64,000 nt of DNA from the NCBI RefSeq assembly GCF_001767395.1, contig NZ_CP017014.1, positions 3,294,501 through 3,358,500 on the forward strand. The letters are read 5' to 3'. The position numbers were made by a program, and so were the translations under genes. This DNA is from Rhodococcus sp. WMMA185 (lineage in GTDB: Bacteria > Actinomycetota > Actinomycetes > Mycobacteriales > Mycobacteriaceae). Below the pieces are notes generated by a model, which worked only from the letters and a program-made list of their open reading frames with translations, ran no database searches and was not told the origin of the DNA. Position 1 is the stretch's first letter. Each line of letters starts with the position of its first letter. This document shows positions 34,264 to 43,387 of this stretch, piece after piece.

Positions 34264-36615
34264 ATGACGGTCGAGCGATCGCGCATTACGGTCCGCGGGG
34301 CGGTGCAGGGTGTCGGCTTCCGGCCGTTCGTCGCTCGACTCGCAGACGACCTCGGTCTTCCCGGTCATTGCGGCAACGACGACGTCAGCGTGTTCATTGA
34401 AGTCGAAGGCCAGCCGTCTTCACTGTCCGAGTTCACGCGGCGCCTCCGAACGGACGCGCCCCCGATGGCCGTAATCGTCGACATGGCAGTCCAATCTTTG
34501 CCGGTCCGGCGCGACGAGTCGTTCCGTATCGTCGACAGCCGCCATGCCCTCGGTTCCAGGACGCTCGTGTCGCCGGACATGGCGACGTGCGCCGATTGCC
34601 TCCGCGAACTGGCCGACCCATCCGATCGCCGATATCGTCACCCTTTCATCAATTGCACCAACTGCGGACCTCGGTTCACCGTGATCACGGACCTGCCCTA
34701 CGACCGGCACAACACAACGATGGCCGAGTTCCCTATGTGCGAGGGGTGTCTCGCCGAGTACATCGATCCCACGGATCGCCGGTTCCACGCCCAGCCGGTC
34801 TGCTGCCCGGACTGCGGCCCGCGCCTCTTCGCCGAGATCGACGGGCACCGACTCGACGGCGATGACACCGTGCTCACCGCCGCGCAGGAGGCATTGCGGG
34901 ACGGAAAGATCCTGGCGGTCAAGGGTCTCGGCGGATTCCACCTGGTGTGCGATGCCGCCGACGCCGATGCCGTTGCGACTCTGCGGGATCGGAAACACCG
35001 GCCGGACAAGCCATTCGCGGTGATGGCGCCCGATCCGACAATGGCCGCCGAACTGTGCGAGATCTCCGAGTCCGAGAGCGCACTGCTGCGGCATCCGGCC
35101 AGACCCATCATGCTGTTGCGTAAGAAACATCTCGCTGCGGTAGCCGACGGCATCGCACCAGGGATAGACGATCTCGGTGTGATGCTCCCCTATACCGCTC
35201 TGCACCACCTTCTCTTCACCCCGCCGCCCGGTAGCGATGTCATACCGCCGCAGGTGCTGGTGATGACGTCGGGCAATCTCGGCGGCGAACCGCTGTGCTT
35301 CGACAACGACGACGCTCGCACGCGACTGCGGGACATCGCGGATATGTTCCTGATGCACGACCGGCACATTGCCGTGCCGTGTGAGGATTCCGTGCTGGCG
35401 ACGGAGCACAACACCGTGCTGCCGATTCGACGCTCGCGGGGATTCGCACCCCTGCCGGTCGTCCTCCCGTCGCGCGGCCCCGAAGTGCTCGCGGTCGGGG
35501 CTGAAATCAAGAACACCTTCTGCCTGACCCGACAGGACTACGCGTTCTGTTCCGCGCACCTCGGCGACATGGGCAGCCTGGAGAGTAGGAGGGCATTCGA
35601 GACATCGGTGCGGCAGTTGACGCATCTGCACGGCATCTCGCCGCGGACCGTGGTCGCCGACCAGCATCCCGGTTACTCGACCCGGCAGTGGGCACAGAGC
35701 TACAGCGACCGCACTGGCACTCCCCTACACACGGTCCAACACCACCATGCACACGTCGCCTCGTTGATGGCCGAACACGGTCTGGTCGGCACTACGGTGC
35801 TCGGCGTCGCGTTCGACGGAACGGGATACGGCTGCGACAAGACGGTGTGGGGAGGCGAGTTCCTCCTGGTGGGCCCGGACATCCTCACCACGCGACGCGT
35901 GGGGCACCTGCAGGCGTTCTCGCTTCCCGGTGGCGACGCCGCTGTTCGCAATCCGGTGCGCGTCGCGCTGGCGCTGCTGCACGAGGCCGGTGTCACCGAC
36001 AGCGAAGGGCTGCCCTGCGTAGAGGCGATTCCGGCGGCGGAGCGTGCGTCCGTCGAGTCGCAGCTGTCCTCAGGTCTGGGCTGCATCAGGACGACCAGCG
36101 TGGGCCGCCTGTTCGACGGTGTCGCCTCGCTGCTCGGCGTTCGTCACCGAATCACCTACGAAGCACAGGCAGCCATCGAACTCGAGGCCCTCGCCCGTAC
36201 CGCTTCACAGCCCGCTTCCCTCACGATGGAGGTCGAAAATGACCAGCTCAGGCTGGCTGTACTGGTCTCCGGGATGGTTGCGGCCGTGCGCGACGGGACG
36301 CCACCCGCGGACATTGCGCTGGGCTTTCACCACGCCGTCGCGGCCGCCACAGCGGACATCGTCGGGCGGGCCGCCGCGGCGAACGGTGTCACCACGGTCG
36401 GCCTCACCGGAGGAGTCTTTCAAAATCGTTTATTCCTCGAGCTGTTGAGAGCACACTGGGAGAACAGCGGTTATCGAGTCCTCACCCACCACCGGGTGCC
36501 TCCCAACGACGGAGGACTCTCGCTCGGCCAGGCGGTGATCGGTGCCGCGGCAGCCATGCGCGGGCCGCGACGTCGGCAGCCTCCGACGAGTCGGCCCGGG
36601 ACGGGAGCGACGTGA
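34264..36615 (+). CDS. hypF: HypF, carbamoyltransferase for NiFe-hydrogenase maturation
   Basis: Protein of 783 residues that uses carbamoyl phosphate to start synthesis of the CN ligands of the NiFe active site, handing the carbamoyl group to HypE. The order is complete: acylphosphatase domain with VQGVGFRPF (14-22), two zinc fingers (Cys109/112/131/134 and Cys159/162/181/184), YrdC-like domain (about 205-390) and the C-terminal Kae1-like domain with HHHAHVASLMAEHG. First of a six-gene operon; the next ATG follows its stop directly. Confidence 0.96.
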   Translation: MTVERSRITVRGAVQGVGFRPFVARLADDLGLPGHCGNDDVSVFIEVEGQPSSLSEFTRRLRTDAPPMAVIVDMAVQSLPVRRDESFRIVDSRHALGSRTLVSPDMATCADCLRELADPSDRRYRHPFINCTNCGPRFTVITDLPYDRHNTTMAEFPMCEGCLAEYIDPTDRRFHAQPVCCPDCGPRLFAEIDGHRLDGDDTVLTAAQEALRDGKILAVKGLGGFHLVCDAADADAVATLRDRKHRPDKPFAVMAPDPTMAAELCEISESESALLRHPARPIMLLRKKHLAAVADGIAPGIDDLGVMLPYTALHHLLFTPPPGSDVIPPQVLVMTSGNLGGEPLCFDNDDARTRLRDIADMFLMHDRHIAVPCEDSVLATEHNTVLPIRRSRGFAPLPVVLPSRGPEVLAVGAEIKNTFCLTRQDYAFCSAHLGDMGSLESRRAFETSVRQLTHLHGISPRTVVADQHPGYSTRQWAQSYSDRTGTPLHTVQHHHAHVASLMAEHGLVGTTVLGVAFDGTGYGCDKTVWGGEFLLVGPDILTTRRVGHLQAFSLPGGDAAVRNPVRVALALLHEAGVTDSEGLPCVEAIPAAERASVESQLSSGLGCIRTTSVGRLFDGVASLLGVRHRITYEAQAAIELEALARTASQPASLTMEVENDQLRLAVLVSGMVAAVRDGTPPADIALGFHHAVAAATADIVGRAAAANGVTTVGLTGGVFQNRLFLELLRAHWENSGYRVLTHHRVPPNDGGLSLGQAVIGAAAAMRGPRRRQPPTSRPGTGAT

Positions 36616-37350
36616 ATGGCCACCACAGAAGCGGGCGAACACCTCGTCGACACGGACCTGTCCGCGGATCTCGCCTGCGCAGCACTGGCCCTGGCCCGAC
36701 GATTCCATGACGGTGCCACGCTCTGGGTGATCTCCCCGCAGTGGGAACCCCACGCCCATCACGTCGCGGTCGAATTCGTCCATCCCGTCATCATGGGCAA
36801 ACGCGCACTACCCTCGGTTGCCCTCGTCGAACCCGACCCGGTGGCACAAGCCCGCGTGGCGAGCAGGCCAGGTGACATCCTGCTGGCGGTGGCGTCGGCC
36901 GACGAACCCGCGGTGGTCGAGGCGATGCGCCGCGCCCCGGCCTGGGGCGCCCTGACACTGTGGATCGGGGCAGGGCCGCGCCCGCCGGCCGGTGCGGCGA
37001 ACCACATCCTGTGGATCGACTCCGCCGATCCGATGATCCCGGCCACCGGCCGATTCGTTCTGATGTACCACCTGCTGTGGGAACTCACCCACGTCTGCTT
37101 CGAACACCCGGGGCTGCTGAAACCTCGAACCGAGGAGTGTGACGACACGGTCTGTGTTGCCTGCAGCGACGAGGGGCGACTCGGCGAGGTCGTGGTCGAG
37201 CCTGCCGACGCCCTCGGACCGGCGCTGATCCGCACGTCTTCGGGTGAGGAGTGGGTGGACGTCAGCATTCTCGGCGATGTCCGGCCCAACGATCTCGTCC
37301 TGGTGCATGCAGGGACAGCGATCGCGCGGCTCGACGACGCAGGCGAGTAG
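36616..37350 (+). CDS. SIS-like domain fused to HypC-like domain
   Basis: Protein of 244 residues of two parts. Residues about 20-165 resemble a SIS phosphosugar-binding domain (GDILLAVASADEPAVVEAM aligns with the matching segment of the next gene product) but lack the usual Ser-rich sugar-phosphate loop. Residues about 180-244 look like HypC: CVACSDEGRLGEVVVEP then VDVSILGDVRPNDLVLVHAG. In true HypC the Cys is residue 2; here it is internal (Cys180), so the HypC N-terminal Cys chemistry may not apply. Located between hypF and a second SIS gene. Probably an accessory in hydrogenase assembly; role unknown. Confidence 0.75.
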   Translation: MATTEAGEHLVDTDLSADLACAALALARRFHDGATLWVISPQWEPHAHHVAVEFVHPVIMGKRALPSVALVEPDPVAQARVASRPGDILLAVASADEPAVVEAMRRAPAWGALTLWIGAGPRPPAGAANHILWIDSADPMIPATGRFVLMYHLLWELTHVCFEHPGLLKPRTEECDDTVCVACSDEGRLGEVVVEPADALGPALIRTSSGEEWVDVSILGDVRPNDLVLVHAGTAIARLDDAGE

Positions 37351-37358
37351 GCCGACAG

Positions 37359-38060
37359 ATGATGGCTCACGATTCCGAAAGCACCAACTTCCTCTATCCG
37401 TTCATCGATTCCGAGGAGACCGACGCCGAGAGCCTTCTCGACGACCTCGCCGCTTCGGCTCGCAGTAAGGCCGCCGAGAGTGCGCGCCTGCAGCAGGAGT
37501 CGCTGGACGAGTACGGAGAAGGACTCACCGCGGCCGGTATCGACATGGCCGACCGGTTCCGCCGTGGCGGCCGCCTATACACGTTCGGCAACGGCGGCAG
37601 TTCCACCGACGCTGCGACGCTGGCCTCGCTGTTCAGTCGGCCCGCGCAGGGTCGTCCGGTCGCGGCATGGTCACTCGCCGCCGATCAGGCCGTAGTGACC
37701 GCCTTGGGTAACGACGTCGGGTTCGACCTGATCTTCAAGCGGCAGATAATCGCTCACGCCCGAGATCGCGATATCGCCATCGCGTTGTCGACGTCCGGAA
37801 ATTCAGACGACCTGATGACGGCCCTGACGGAGGCCAAGGAGCGGGGACTGCTGACCATCGGGTTCGCCGGGCACGAGGGCGGCCGGATGGCGGTTGCCGA
37901 CTATCTCGACTTCTGCTTCACCGTGCACTCACAGAGCATCCACCGCATTCAGGAAAGCCACGCGATGCTCGGATACCGGCTGTGGTCGGTGGCTCAGGAA
38001 CACATGACACAGCCGACCCCCGACTCCCACGTTTCCCCCGATTCCGTGGAGGCTCCATGA
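37359..38060 (+). CDS. SIS-domain protein (GmhA-like) in hyp operon
   Basis: Protein of 233 residues, a sedoheptulose-7-phosphate-isomerase-like SIS domain. The sugar-phosphate loops are present: FGNGGSSTDAATLASLF and ALSTSGNSDDLM. I start at the first of two Met at 37359; a longer frame runs into the fusion gene. The stop overlaps hypE (ATGA). SIS proteins of this type occur in actinobacterial hydrogenase clusters, but the substrate is unknown. Reader note: true heptose metabolism is not suggested by the neighbours. Confidence 0.83.
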   Translation: MMAHDSESTNFLYPFIDSEETDAESLLDDLAASARSKAAESARLQQESLDEYGEGLTAAGIDMADRFRRGGRLYTFGNGGSSTDAATLASLFSRPAQGRPVAAWSLAADQAVVTALGNDVGFDLIFKRQIIAHARDRDIAIALSTSGNSDDLMTALTEAKERGLLTIGFAGHEGGRMAVADYLDFCFTVHSQSIHRIQESHAMLGYRLWSVAQEHMTQPTPDSHVSPDSVEAP

Positions 38061-39157
38061 GCACAACCCGATCTGCCGCCTCGGCAGAGCACGAAAGCCG
38101 CGTCCTGGAACGGATCGACAAGTTCCGACAACGCCGCCCACGACTGCTGGACGAGGTGGTGACGCTCGCTCACGGCGCGGGGGGAAAGTCGTCGGCGGCC
38201 CTTGTCGACGCGGTGTTCGTCGAAGCGTTCCGTAATCCGGAACTCGAGCAACTCGGCGATGCCGCCGCGTTCACCGTGCCCTCGGGCGAGCGGCTCGCAT
38301 TCTCCACCGACTCGTATGTCGTTCAGCCGCTGCGCTTTCCCGGCGGCTCCATCGGACACCTCGCGGTGCATGGCACGGTCAACGATCTTGCGGTGTCCGG
38401 TGCTCGCCCGCGGTGGCTGTCGGCCGCATTCGTCATCGAGGAGGGATTCCCCATTGCCGAGCTGCGGGAGATCGTCGCCGACATGAGCGAGGCAGCCGTC
38501 CTGTCCGGTGTACAGATCGTGGCCGGTGACACCAAGGTCGTGGGAAAGGGCGCCGCCGACGGTGTCTACATCTCCACCGCCGGCGTCGGCGTCATCCCGG
38601 AGGGACGGCGACTGTCGGCAGATCTCGTTCGGGCCGGCGACAAGGTTCTGCTGTCGGGGACCATCGGCGCCCACGGCATGGCCGTGATGCTCGCCCGTGG
38701 TGACCTGGCCATCGAGGCCGACATCGCCACCGACACGGCCCCCGTGAATGCGCTTGTGGAGACGCTTCTGGAAGCGGCCCCGTCGACGCGTTGGATGCGG
38801 GACGCCACTCGTGGCGGTGTCGGCACCGTCTGCAACGAGCTCGCTCGGGCCTCGCAGCTCGCTGTGATCGTGGACGAGCAGTCTCTGCCCATCGAGCCTC
38901 AGGTTCTGGGAGCCTGCGACATGCTCGGCATCGACCCGCTGTATGTGGCGAACGAGGGCAAGTTCGTCGCGATCGTCGCCGCAGAGGAAGCGGACGCGGC
39001 GGTTGCTGCGATGCGTACCCACCCTCGGGGAGCCGACGCGGCCGTGGTGGGCGAGATCATGGCCGAACCGCCGGGCATCGTCGCATTGCGAACTTCGTTC
39101 GGCGGCAGCCGAATCGTCGACATGCTCGTCGGCGACCCACTCCCCCGTATCTGCTGA
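38057..39157 (+). CDS. hypE: HypE, thiocarbamate dehydratase of hydrogenase maturation
   Basis: Protein of 366 residues of the PurM/AIR synthase fold. It accepts a carbamoyl group from HypF on its C-terminal Cys and dehydrates it to thiocyanate for the CN ligands. The C terminus ends PRIC, keeping the essential Cys, and the N-terminal HGAGGKSS loop binds ATP. The DATRGGVGTVCNELA segment is conserved. Overlaps the SIS gene at its start; hypC follows 13 bases on. Confidence 0.96.
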   Translation: MSTTRSAASAEHESRVLERIDKFRQRRPRLLDEVVTLAHGAGGKSSAALVDAVFVEAFRNPELEQLGDAAAFTVPSGERLAFSTDSYVVQPLRFPGGSIGHLAVHGTVNDLAVSGARPRWLSAAFVIEEGFPIAELREIVADMSEAAVLSGVQIVAGDTKVVGKGAADGVYISTAGVGVIPEGRRLSADLVRAGDKVLLSGTIGAHGMAVMLARGDLAIEADIATDTAPVNALVETLLEAAPSTRWMRDATRGGVGTVCNELARASQLAVIVDEQSLPIEPQVLGACDMLGIDPLYVANEGKFVAIVAAEEADAAVAAMRTHPRGADAAVVGEIMAEPPGIVALRTSFGGSRIVDMLVGDPLPRIC

Positions 39158-39170
39158 GAGGAGGACCACG

Positions 39171-39443
39171 ATGTGTCTGGGGATTCCCGCTCGGGTGGTC
39201 GACATCGTCGACGCCGAAGAGTATCTGGCCAAGGTAGACGTGAACGGTGTCCAGCGAACGATCAGTGTTCGACTGCTGGCCGAGGACGGTCTCGTCGTGG
39301 GTGACTGGGTGCTCGTACACGTCGGCTTCGCGATGGCGAAAATCGACGAGGTCGAGGCGCAGATGACGCTGGATCAGGTGCAGAAGATGGGCGCCGACTA
39401 CGAGAACGAGATCGACGCGTTCAACTCGTCCGAAATCACGTGA
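39171..39443 (+). CDS. hypC: HypC, hydrogenase maturation chaperone
   Basis: Small chaperone of 90 residues with the family start MCLGIPARVVDIVD, keeping the Cys2 that binds iron and pairs with HypD. GAGAGGAGG precedes the ATG. It is followed by hypD. The operon also has a HypC-like domain in the upstream fusion gene, so two HypC partners may exist. Confidence 0.95.
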   Translation: MCLGIPARVVDIVDAEEYLAKVDVNGVQRTISVRLLAEDGLVVGDWVLVHVGFAMAKIDEVEAQMTLDQVQKMGADYENEIDAFNSSEIT

Positions 39444-39467
39444 CAACAGCATGAACGAGGGAATGGG

Positions 39468-40595
39468 ATGAAGTTCGTCGACGAATTCCGGGACCCCGCG
39501 GCGGCTCGCGCCCTGGTCGAATCCATCACCGCGCTCGCCGATGGCGAGGAGTTCAAGTTCATGGAAGTGTGTGGCGGGCATACCCATACCATCTATCGAC
39601 ACGGCATCGAGCATCTACTGCCTGAGACTGTGGAGTTCGTGCACGGACCCGGGTGTCCGGTGTGCGTCATCCCCATGGGCCGCGTCGACGATGCCATGTG
39701 GCTGGCCGAGCAGCCCGGCGTCATCTTCACCACGTTCGGCGACATGATGCGGGTGCCCGGGTCCCAGGGAAATCTGATCGAAGCCAAGGCCCGAGGAGCG
39801 GACGTCCGGTTCGTGTACTCGCCACTCGACGCGCTCAAGGTAGCCCTCGACAATCCCGGCAAACAGGTGGTCTTCTTCGCCGTCGGCTTCGAGACCACGG
39901 CACCGTCCACCGCGGTCACGTTGGTCCGGGCCAGGGCACTGGGCGTGAAGAACTTCAGTGTGTTCTGCAACCATGTCACGATCGTGCCCCCGATCAAGGC
40001 AATCCTCGAGTCCCCCGACCTTCGATTGTCCGGGTTCCTCGGCCCCGGTCACGTATCCACCGTCGTAGGACTGCGCCCCTATCGTTTCGTCGCCGAGGTG
40101 TACGGAAAACCAATGGTGGTCGCGGGCTTCGAGCCACTCGACATCCTCGTATCCGTGCACATGCTCCTCCGTCAGATCCGCGAGGGACGCTGCGAGATCG
40201 AGAACCAGTACAAGAGGGTCGTGCGCGCAGAAGGCAACATGCAGGCGTTGAAGCTGATGGCCGAGACGTTCGAACTACGACCGCACTTCGAATGGCGTGG
40301 GCTCGGATTCATCTCGCAGAGCGCCCTCAGGGTTCACCAGGACTACGCAGAATTCGACGCAGAGGAGAGATTCTCGATGCCCGGCATCCGTGTGGCGGAT
40401 CCGAAGGCGTGCCAGTGCGGTGAGGTCCTCAAGGGCGTCATCAAGCCTTGGGAATGCAAGGTGTTCGGCACAGCCTGCACACCAGAGACCCCGATCGGCA
40501 CATGTATGGTGTCGCCCGAGGGCGCATGCGCCGCGTACTACAACTTCGGTCGGCTTCACCGTGAGACCGCCCAGTTGCTGGGCCGACGAGGCTGA
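39468..40595 (+). CDS. hypD: HypD, iron-sulfur maturase for the Fe(CN)2CO unit
   Basis: Protein of 375 residues that, with HypC and HypE, builds the Fe(CN)2CO group. Motifs: CGGHTHTIYRHGI (Cys35), GPGCPVCV (Cys63, Cys66) and the C-terminal [4Fe-4S] Cys set in CQCGEVLKG, WECKVFG, ACTPE and GTCMVSPEGACAAY. Last gene of the hypF operon; converges on hypB across 61 bases. Confidence 0.96.
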   Translation: MKFVDEFRDPAAARALVESITALADGEEFKFMEVCGGHTHTIYRHGIEHLLPETVEFVHGPGCPVCVIPMGRVDDAMWLAEQPGVIFTTFGDMMRVPGSQGNLIEAKARGADVRFVYSPLDALKVALDNPGKQVVFFAVGFETTAPSTAVTLVRARALGVKNFSVFCNHVTIVPPIKAILESPDLRLSGFLGPGHVSTVVGLRPYRFVAEVYGKPMVVAGFEPLDILVSVHMLLRQIREGRCEIENQYKRVVRAEGNMQALKLMAETFELRPHFEWRGLGFISQSALRVHQDYAEFDAEERFSMPGIRVADPKACQCGEVLKGVIKPWECKVFGTACTPETPIGTCMVSPEGACAAYYNFGRLHRETAQLLGRRG

Positions 40596-40656
40596 CCCGG
40601 ATGCTTCTACCCGGGCATCGCCTGTTCGCGCAATGGTCGCACGCCCGATGGTGTCG

Positions 40657-41412
40657 CTATCGTGTCGAAATCCATTCGTACCACCGCTGAATCCCCTGAC
40701 CTGTCGTCGCGGACAGGGTAATCATTTCCAATCCGGGGTTCACCGACCGCGCGTACTTCGCGAAGAGGTCGACGTCGAAGTCCACGTACGGCAACAGATC
40801 TGCCTTGTTCACAATTACGAGGTTCGCCGCCGCGAACATGTGCGGATACTTGAGCGGCTTGTCGGTGCCCTCCGTAACCGAGATCACCACGACCCTGCCA
40901 TTCTCACCCAGGTCGAACAGGGCGGGGCACACGAGATTGCCTACATTCTCGATGAACAACAACGAATTCGGTACGGGATCGAGCGCTGCCAGTGCATCCC
41001 GCATCATCTCCGCGTCGAGATGACATCCGGCTCCCGTATTCACCTGTACTACAGCACATCCCGTAGCTTTGATCCGATTTGCATCCAGCAGCGTCTCCTG
41101 GTCCCCCTCGACCACCGAGACGCGTCGTTCCCCACCGATGTCGGTGATGGTACGTTCCAACAACGTCGTCTTGCCGGAACCCGGCGAACTCATCACGTTG
41201 AGAGCGAGCACCTCTCGGCTGGCCAGCCATTCGCGGTTTCGCTCGGCCGTGAGGTCATTCTTCGCCAGCACCTTCTGTTCGAGCGTTATTGTCTCGTGCG
41301 GATGTTCGTGCGTGTGGTCGTGCTCATGCTCATGCTCATGCTCATGCTCATGCTCATGGGGCACGGTGACCCTGGTGCCGGTGTCTTCTCCGCAGCCGCA
41401 GGTGGCACACAT
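40657..41412 (-). CDS. hypB: HypB, nickel-insertion GTPase
   Basis: GTPase of 251 residues that delivers nickel to the hydrogenase large subunit. The N terminus has the Cys motif MCATCGC, then a His/Glu run (residues about 19-40) rich in HE repeats that can store nickel. The G domain carries SSPGSGKTTLL and NKADLLP. I start at MCATCGC; a longer frame overlaps hypA. Six perfect GCTCAT hexamers encode part of the His run. hypA lies five bases upstream. Confidence 0.95.
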   Translation of the reverse strand: MCATCGCGEDTGTRVTVPHEHEHEHEHEHEHDHTHEHPHETITLEQKVLAKNDLTAERNREWLASREVLALNVMSSPGSGKTTLLERTITDIGGERRVSVVEGDQETLLDANRIKATGCAVVQVNTGAGCHLDAEMMRDALAALDPVPNSLLFIENVGNLVCPALFDLGENGRVVVISVTEGTDKPLKYPHMFAAANLVIVNKADLLPYVDFDVDLFAKYARSVNPGLEMITLSATTGQGIQRWYEWISTR

Positions 41413-41417
41413 ATGCG

Positions 41418-41747
41418 TCAACTCACTTCCATCGAGAGGATCCGTAATTCCCGGCCCGACGTGACCTCCACGTCCGCACTTCCACACGGGCACAACAGCA
41501 CCAGGTCCGTGAGTACGAAGTCACCACCGCACTCGCGGCAGTGCGCGCCGCCCGCTCTGTGGTCGATGTCCAGTCGAGCGCCGTCGGCAACGGTCCCCTC
41601 CGTGACCAGCTCGAAGCAGAACTGCATCGACTCGGCGACCACGGCTGTGAGCGCACCCACCTCCACGCGCACACTGCAGACCCGCCGGCCTGCAGCATGC
41701 TCGCAGACGACGTCGACGACATTCTTGGTGATTGCCAACTCGTGCAT
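41418..41747 (-). CDS. hypA: HypA, nickel metallochaperone
   Basis: Protein of 109 residues. It starts MHELAIT with the nickel-binding His2 and has the zinc motif C70-x2-C73 with C86-x-C88. HypA passes nickel to the hydrogenase together with HypB, encoded next. Divergent from the GNAT-AAA+ gene. Confidence 0.95.
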   Translation of the reverse strand: MHELAITKNVVDVVCEHAAGRRVCSVRVEVGALTAVVAESMQFCFELVTEGTVADGARLDIDHRAGGAHCRECGGDFVLTDLVLLCPCGSADVEVTSGRELRILSMEVS

Positions 41748-41883
41748 CGCGGCCCCGTTCAGGACTCGTCACCTATCCGTTCGAGCGTAGTCCTCCACAC
41801 CCGCCGTATCGAGCCATCGCGGCGACCGGACGTCTTCAACGCGTACCCTGAGAGTTTCCGCCGCCACTACCGGGAGGCGCTGT

Positions 41884-43146
41884 ATGGACGCCTGGAGCAT
41901 CCGAGATTTCGAACCCGAAGATCTCGAGGCTGTCGTCCGCATGGACAGCAGCTCCACCACCACCAACCAGTCACCGTTGTTCGCACTCTCGGATGTGGTC
42001 GGCAGTCTGCTCAATCGCCACCCGGCCGTGGTCGCGGTGACGGACGGACGCATCATCGGGACCGCGGTCGGCCGTATCGACGAAGACCGCGCGTGGGTCA
42101 TGCGCATCTCACTCGACCCCGGCTGGCGGAGGCGCGGACTCGGCAGCGCACTGTTGTCGCAACTCGAACACCGGCTGCACGCCAAGGGTGTGCGACGGGT
42201 GACCGCACTCCTGCCCGACGGCGAGACCGGTGCCGCGGCTCTGACCAACTCCGGCTTCACTGCGCGCTCAGGCGTCACCTACTACGAGAAGGTCGGAACG
42301 GTCTCCCCCCAATCCGCTGAGGTTCTAGCGCTGCTCGGCGGCGGCGTGCCACCCGCCGGTTTGTGGAAGCAGGTAGCCGGAATGTCCCGGGAGAAATCGC
42401 TCATCGAGCGCAAGATCGTGCTGCCGCTGTCGCAGCCTGCGCTGGCGGCCGATCACGGAGTGTCGCCGCCACGCGCAGTGGTGCTCTTCGGACCACCTGG
42501 CACGGGGAAGACAACCTTCGCGCGGGCCATCGCCAGTCGGCTGGGGTGGCCATTCGTCGAACTGTTCCCCTCGCGGCTGGCGTCGAACGAGAACGGTCTC
42601 GCCGCCGGTCTGGGGCACGCATTCGCGTCCATGGACGAACTCGAACACGTCGTCGTCTTCATCGACGAGGTCGAGGAAGTGGCAACCCGTCGACGTCCCG
42701 GATCGCCATCGGTCGCAGTGGTCAATGAACTACTGAAGTCGATCGTCGGCTTCCGGGAACGGGCCGGGAGACTTCTGGTATGCGCGACCAATTCCGTTCG
42801 CATACTCGATGATGCCTTCCTTCGGCACGGGCGATTCGACTACGTGCTCCCGATCGGACCGCCCGACGCCGAAGCCCGATTCGCTCTGTGGGAGCGCTAT
42901 CTCGGCAACGAACAAGTGGATGTGTCGGCTCTCGTTGCCGCGACCGAGGGCTACACTCCTGCCGATGTTGCTCATGCTGCGCGGACTGTCGCGCAGGCGA
43001 CGTTCGAACGCAGCGTCGACTCCGGGGGACGCTGCCACGCCGACACTCAGGACTACTTGAACGTGATCGACGAGGTGCGGCCCACCCTCACCCCGGACAT
43101 GGTTCGGGCGTTCGACGAAGACATCGTCAGCCACGCACGCACCTGA
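41884..43146 (+). CDS. GNAT acetyltransferase-AAA+ ATPase fusion
   Basis: Protein of 420 residues of two joined domains. Residues 1-140 are a GNAT domain with the acetyl-CoA loop RISLDPGWRRRGLGSALL (74-91). Residues about 165-420 are an AAA+ ATPase: Walker A GPPGTGKT (203-210), Walker B VVFIDEVEE (257-265), sensor 1 CATNS (N303) and a putative Arg finger in LRHGRFD. The gene faces away from hypA and could be linked to hydrogenase assembly or act alone. No substrate is evident. A rearranged relic of its first domain lies 2.9 kb downstream. Confidence 0.85.
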   Translation: MDAWSIRDFEPEDLEAVVRMDSSSTTTNQSPLFALSDVVGSLLNRHPAVVAVTDGRIIGTAVGRIDEDRAWVMRISLDPGWRRRGLGSALLSQLEHRLHAKGVRRVTALLPDGETGAAALTNSGFTARSGVTYYEKVGTVSPQSAEVLALLGGGVPPAGLWKQVAGMSREKSLIERKIVLPLSQPALAADHGVSPPRAVVLFGPPGTGKTTFARAIASRLGWPFVELFPSRLASNENGLAAGLGHAFASMDELEHVVVFIDEVEEVATRRRPGSPSVAVVNELLKSIVGFRERAGRLLVCATNSVRILDDAFLRHGRFDYVLPIGPPDAEARFALWERYLGNEQVDVSALVAATEGYTPADVAHAARTVAQATFERSVDSGGRCHADTQDYLNVIDEVRPTLTPDMVRAFDEDIVSHART

Positions 43147-43387
43147 CTCACTACAGAGAAGCGTCCCACGATGGTCGGGAACTTCATCCAAATACGACCG
43201 TTCGGCCTTGAATCGTCGTCCGAGGGCGAAAGATCCACCGATTGGTGGACACTGGGTTGGTCCGATGCGAGGTACTCTCCAAGCCGACACCGCTCGCCAA
43301 AGCAACACTAAAGGGACTGCAAACACGCCGTACCAGGCGCGGACCCCAGTCCACACACTGCAACATCAGAATTGACTAGGTGAAGAT

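Noticed and set aside
34420..35667. Open frame of 415 codons opposite hypF
   Set aside because: Antisense shadow of the hypF gene caused by high GC; no domain and no ribosome site. The hypF frame has all family motifs.
41322..41357. Possible CRISPR-like short repeats
   Set aside because: Hexamers without spacers inside hypB; they encode the His/Glu run.
40297..41790. Open frame of 497 codons across the hypD end and hypB/hypA
   Set aside because: Low-complexity product opposite hypBA, ending in noise; no family features.
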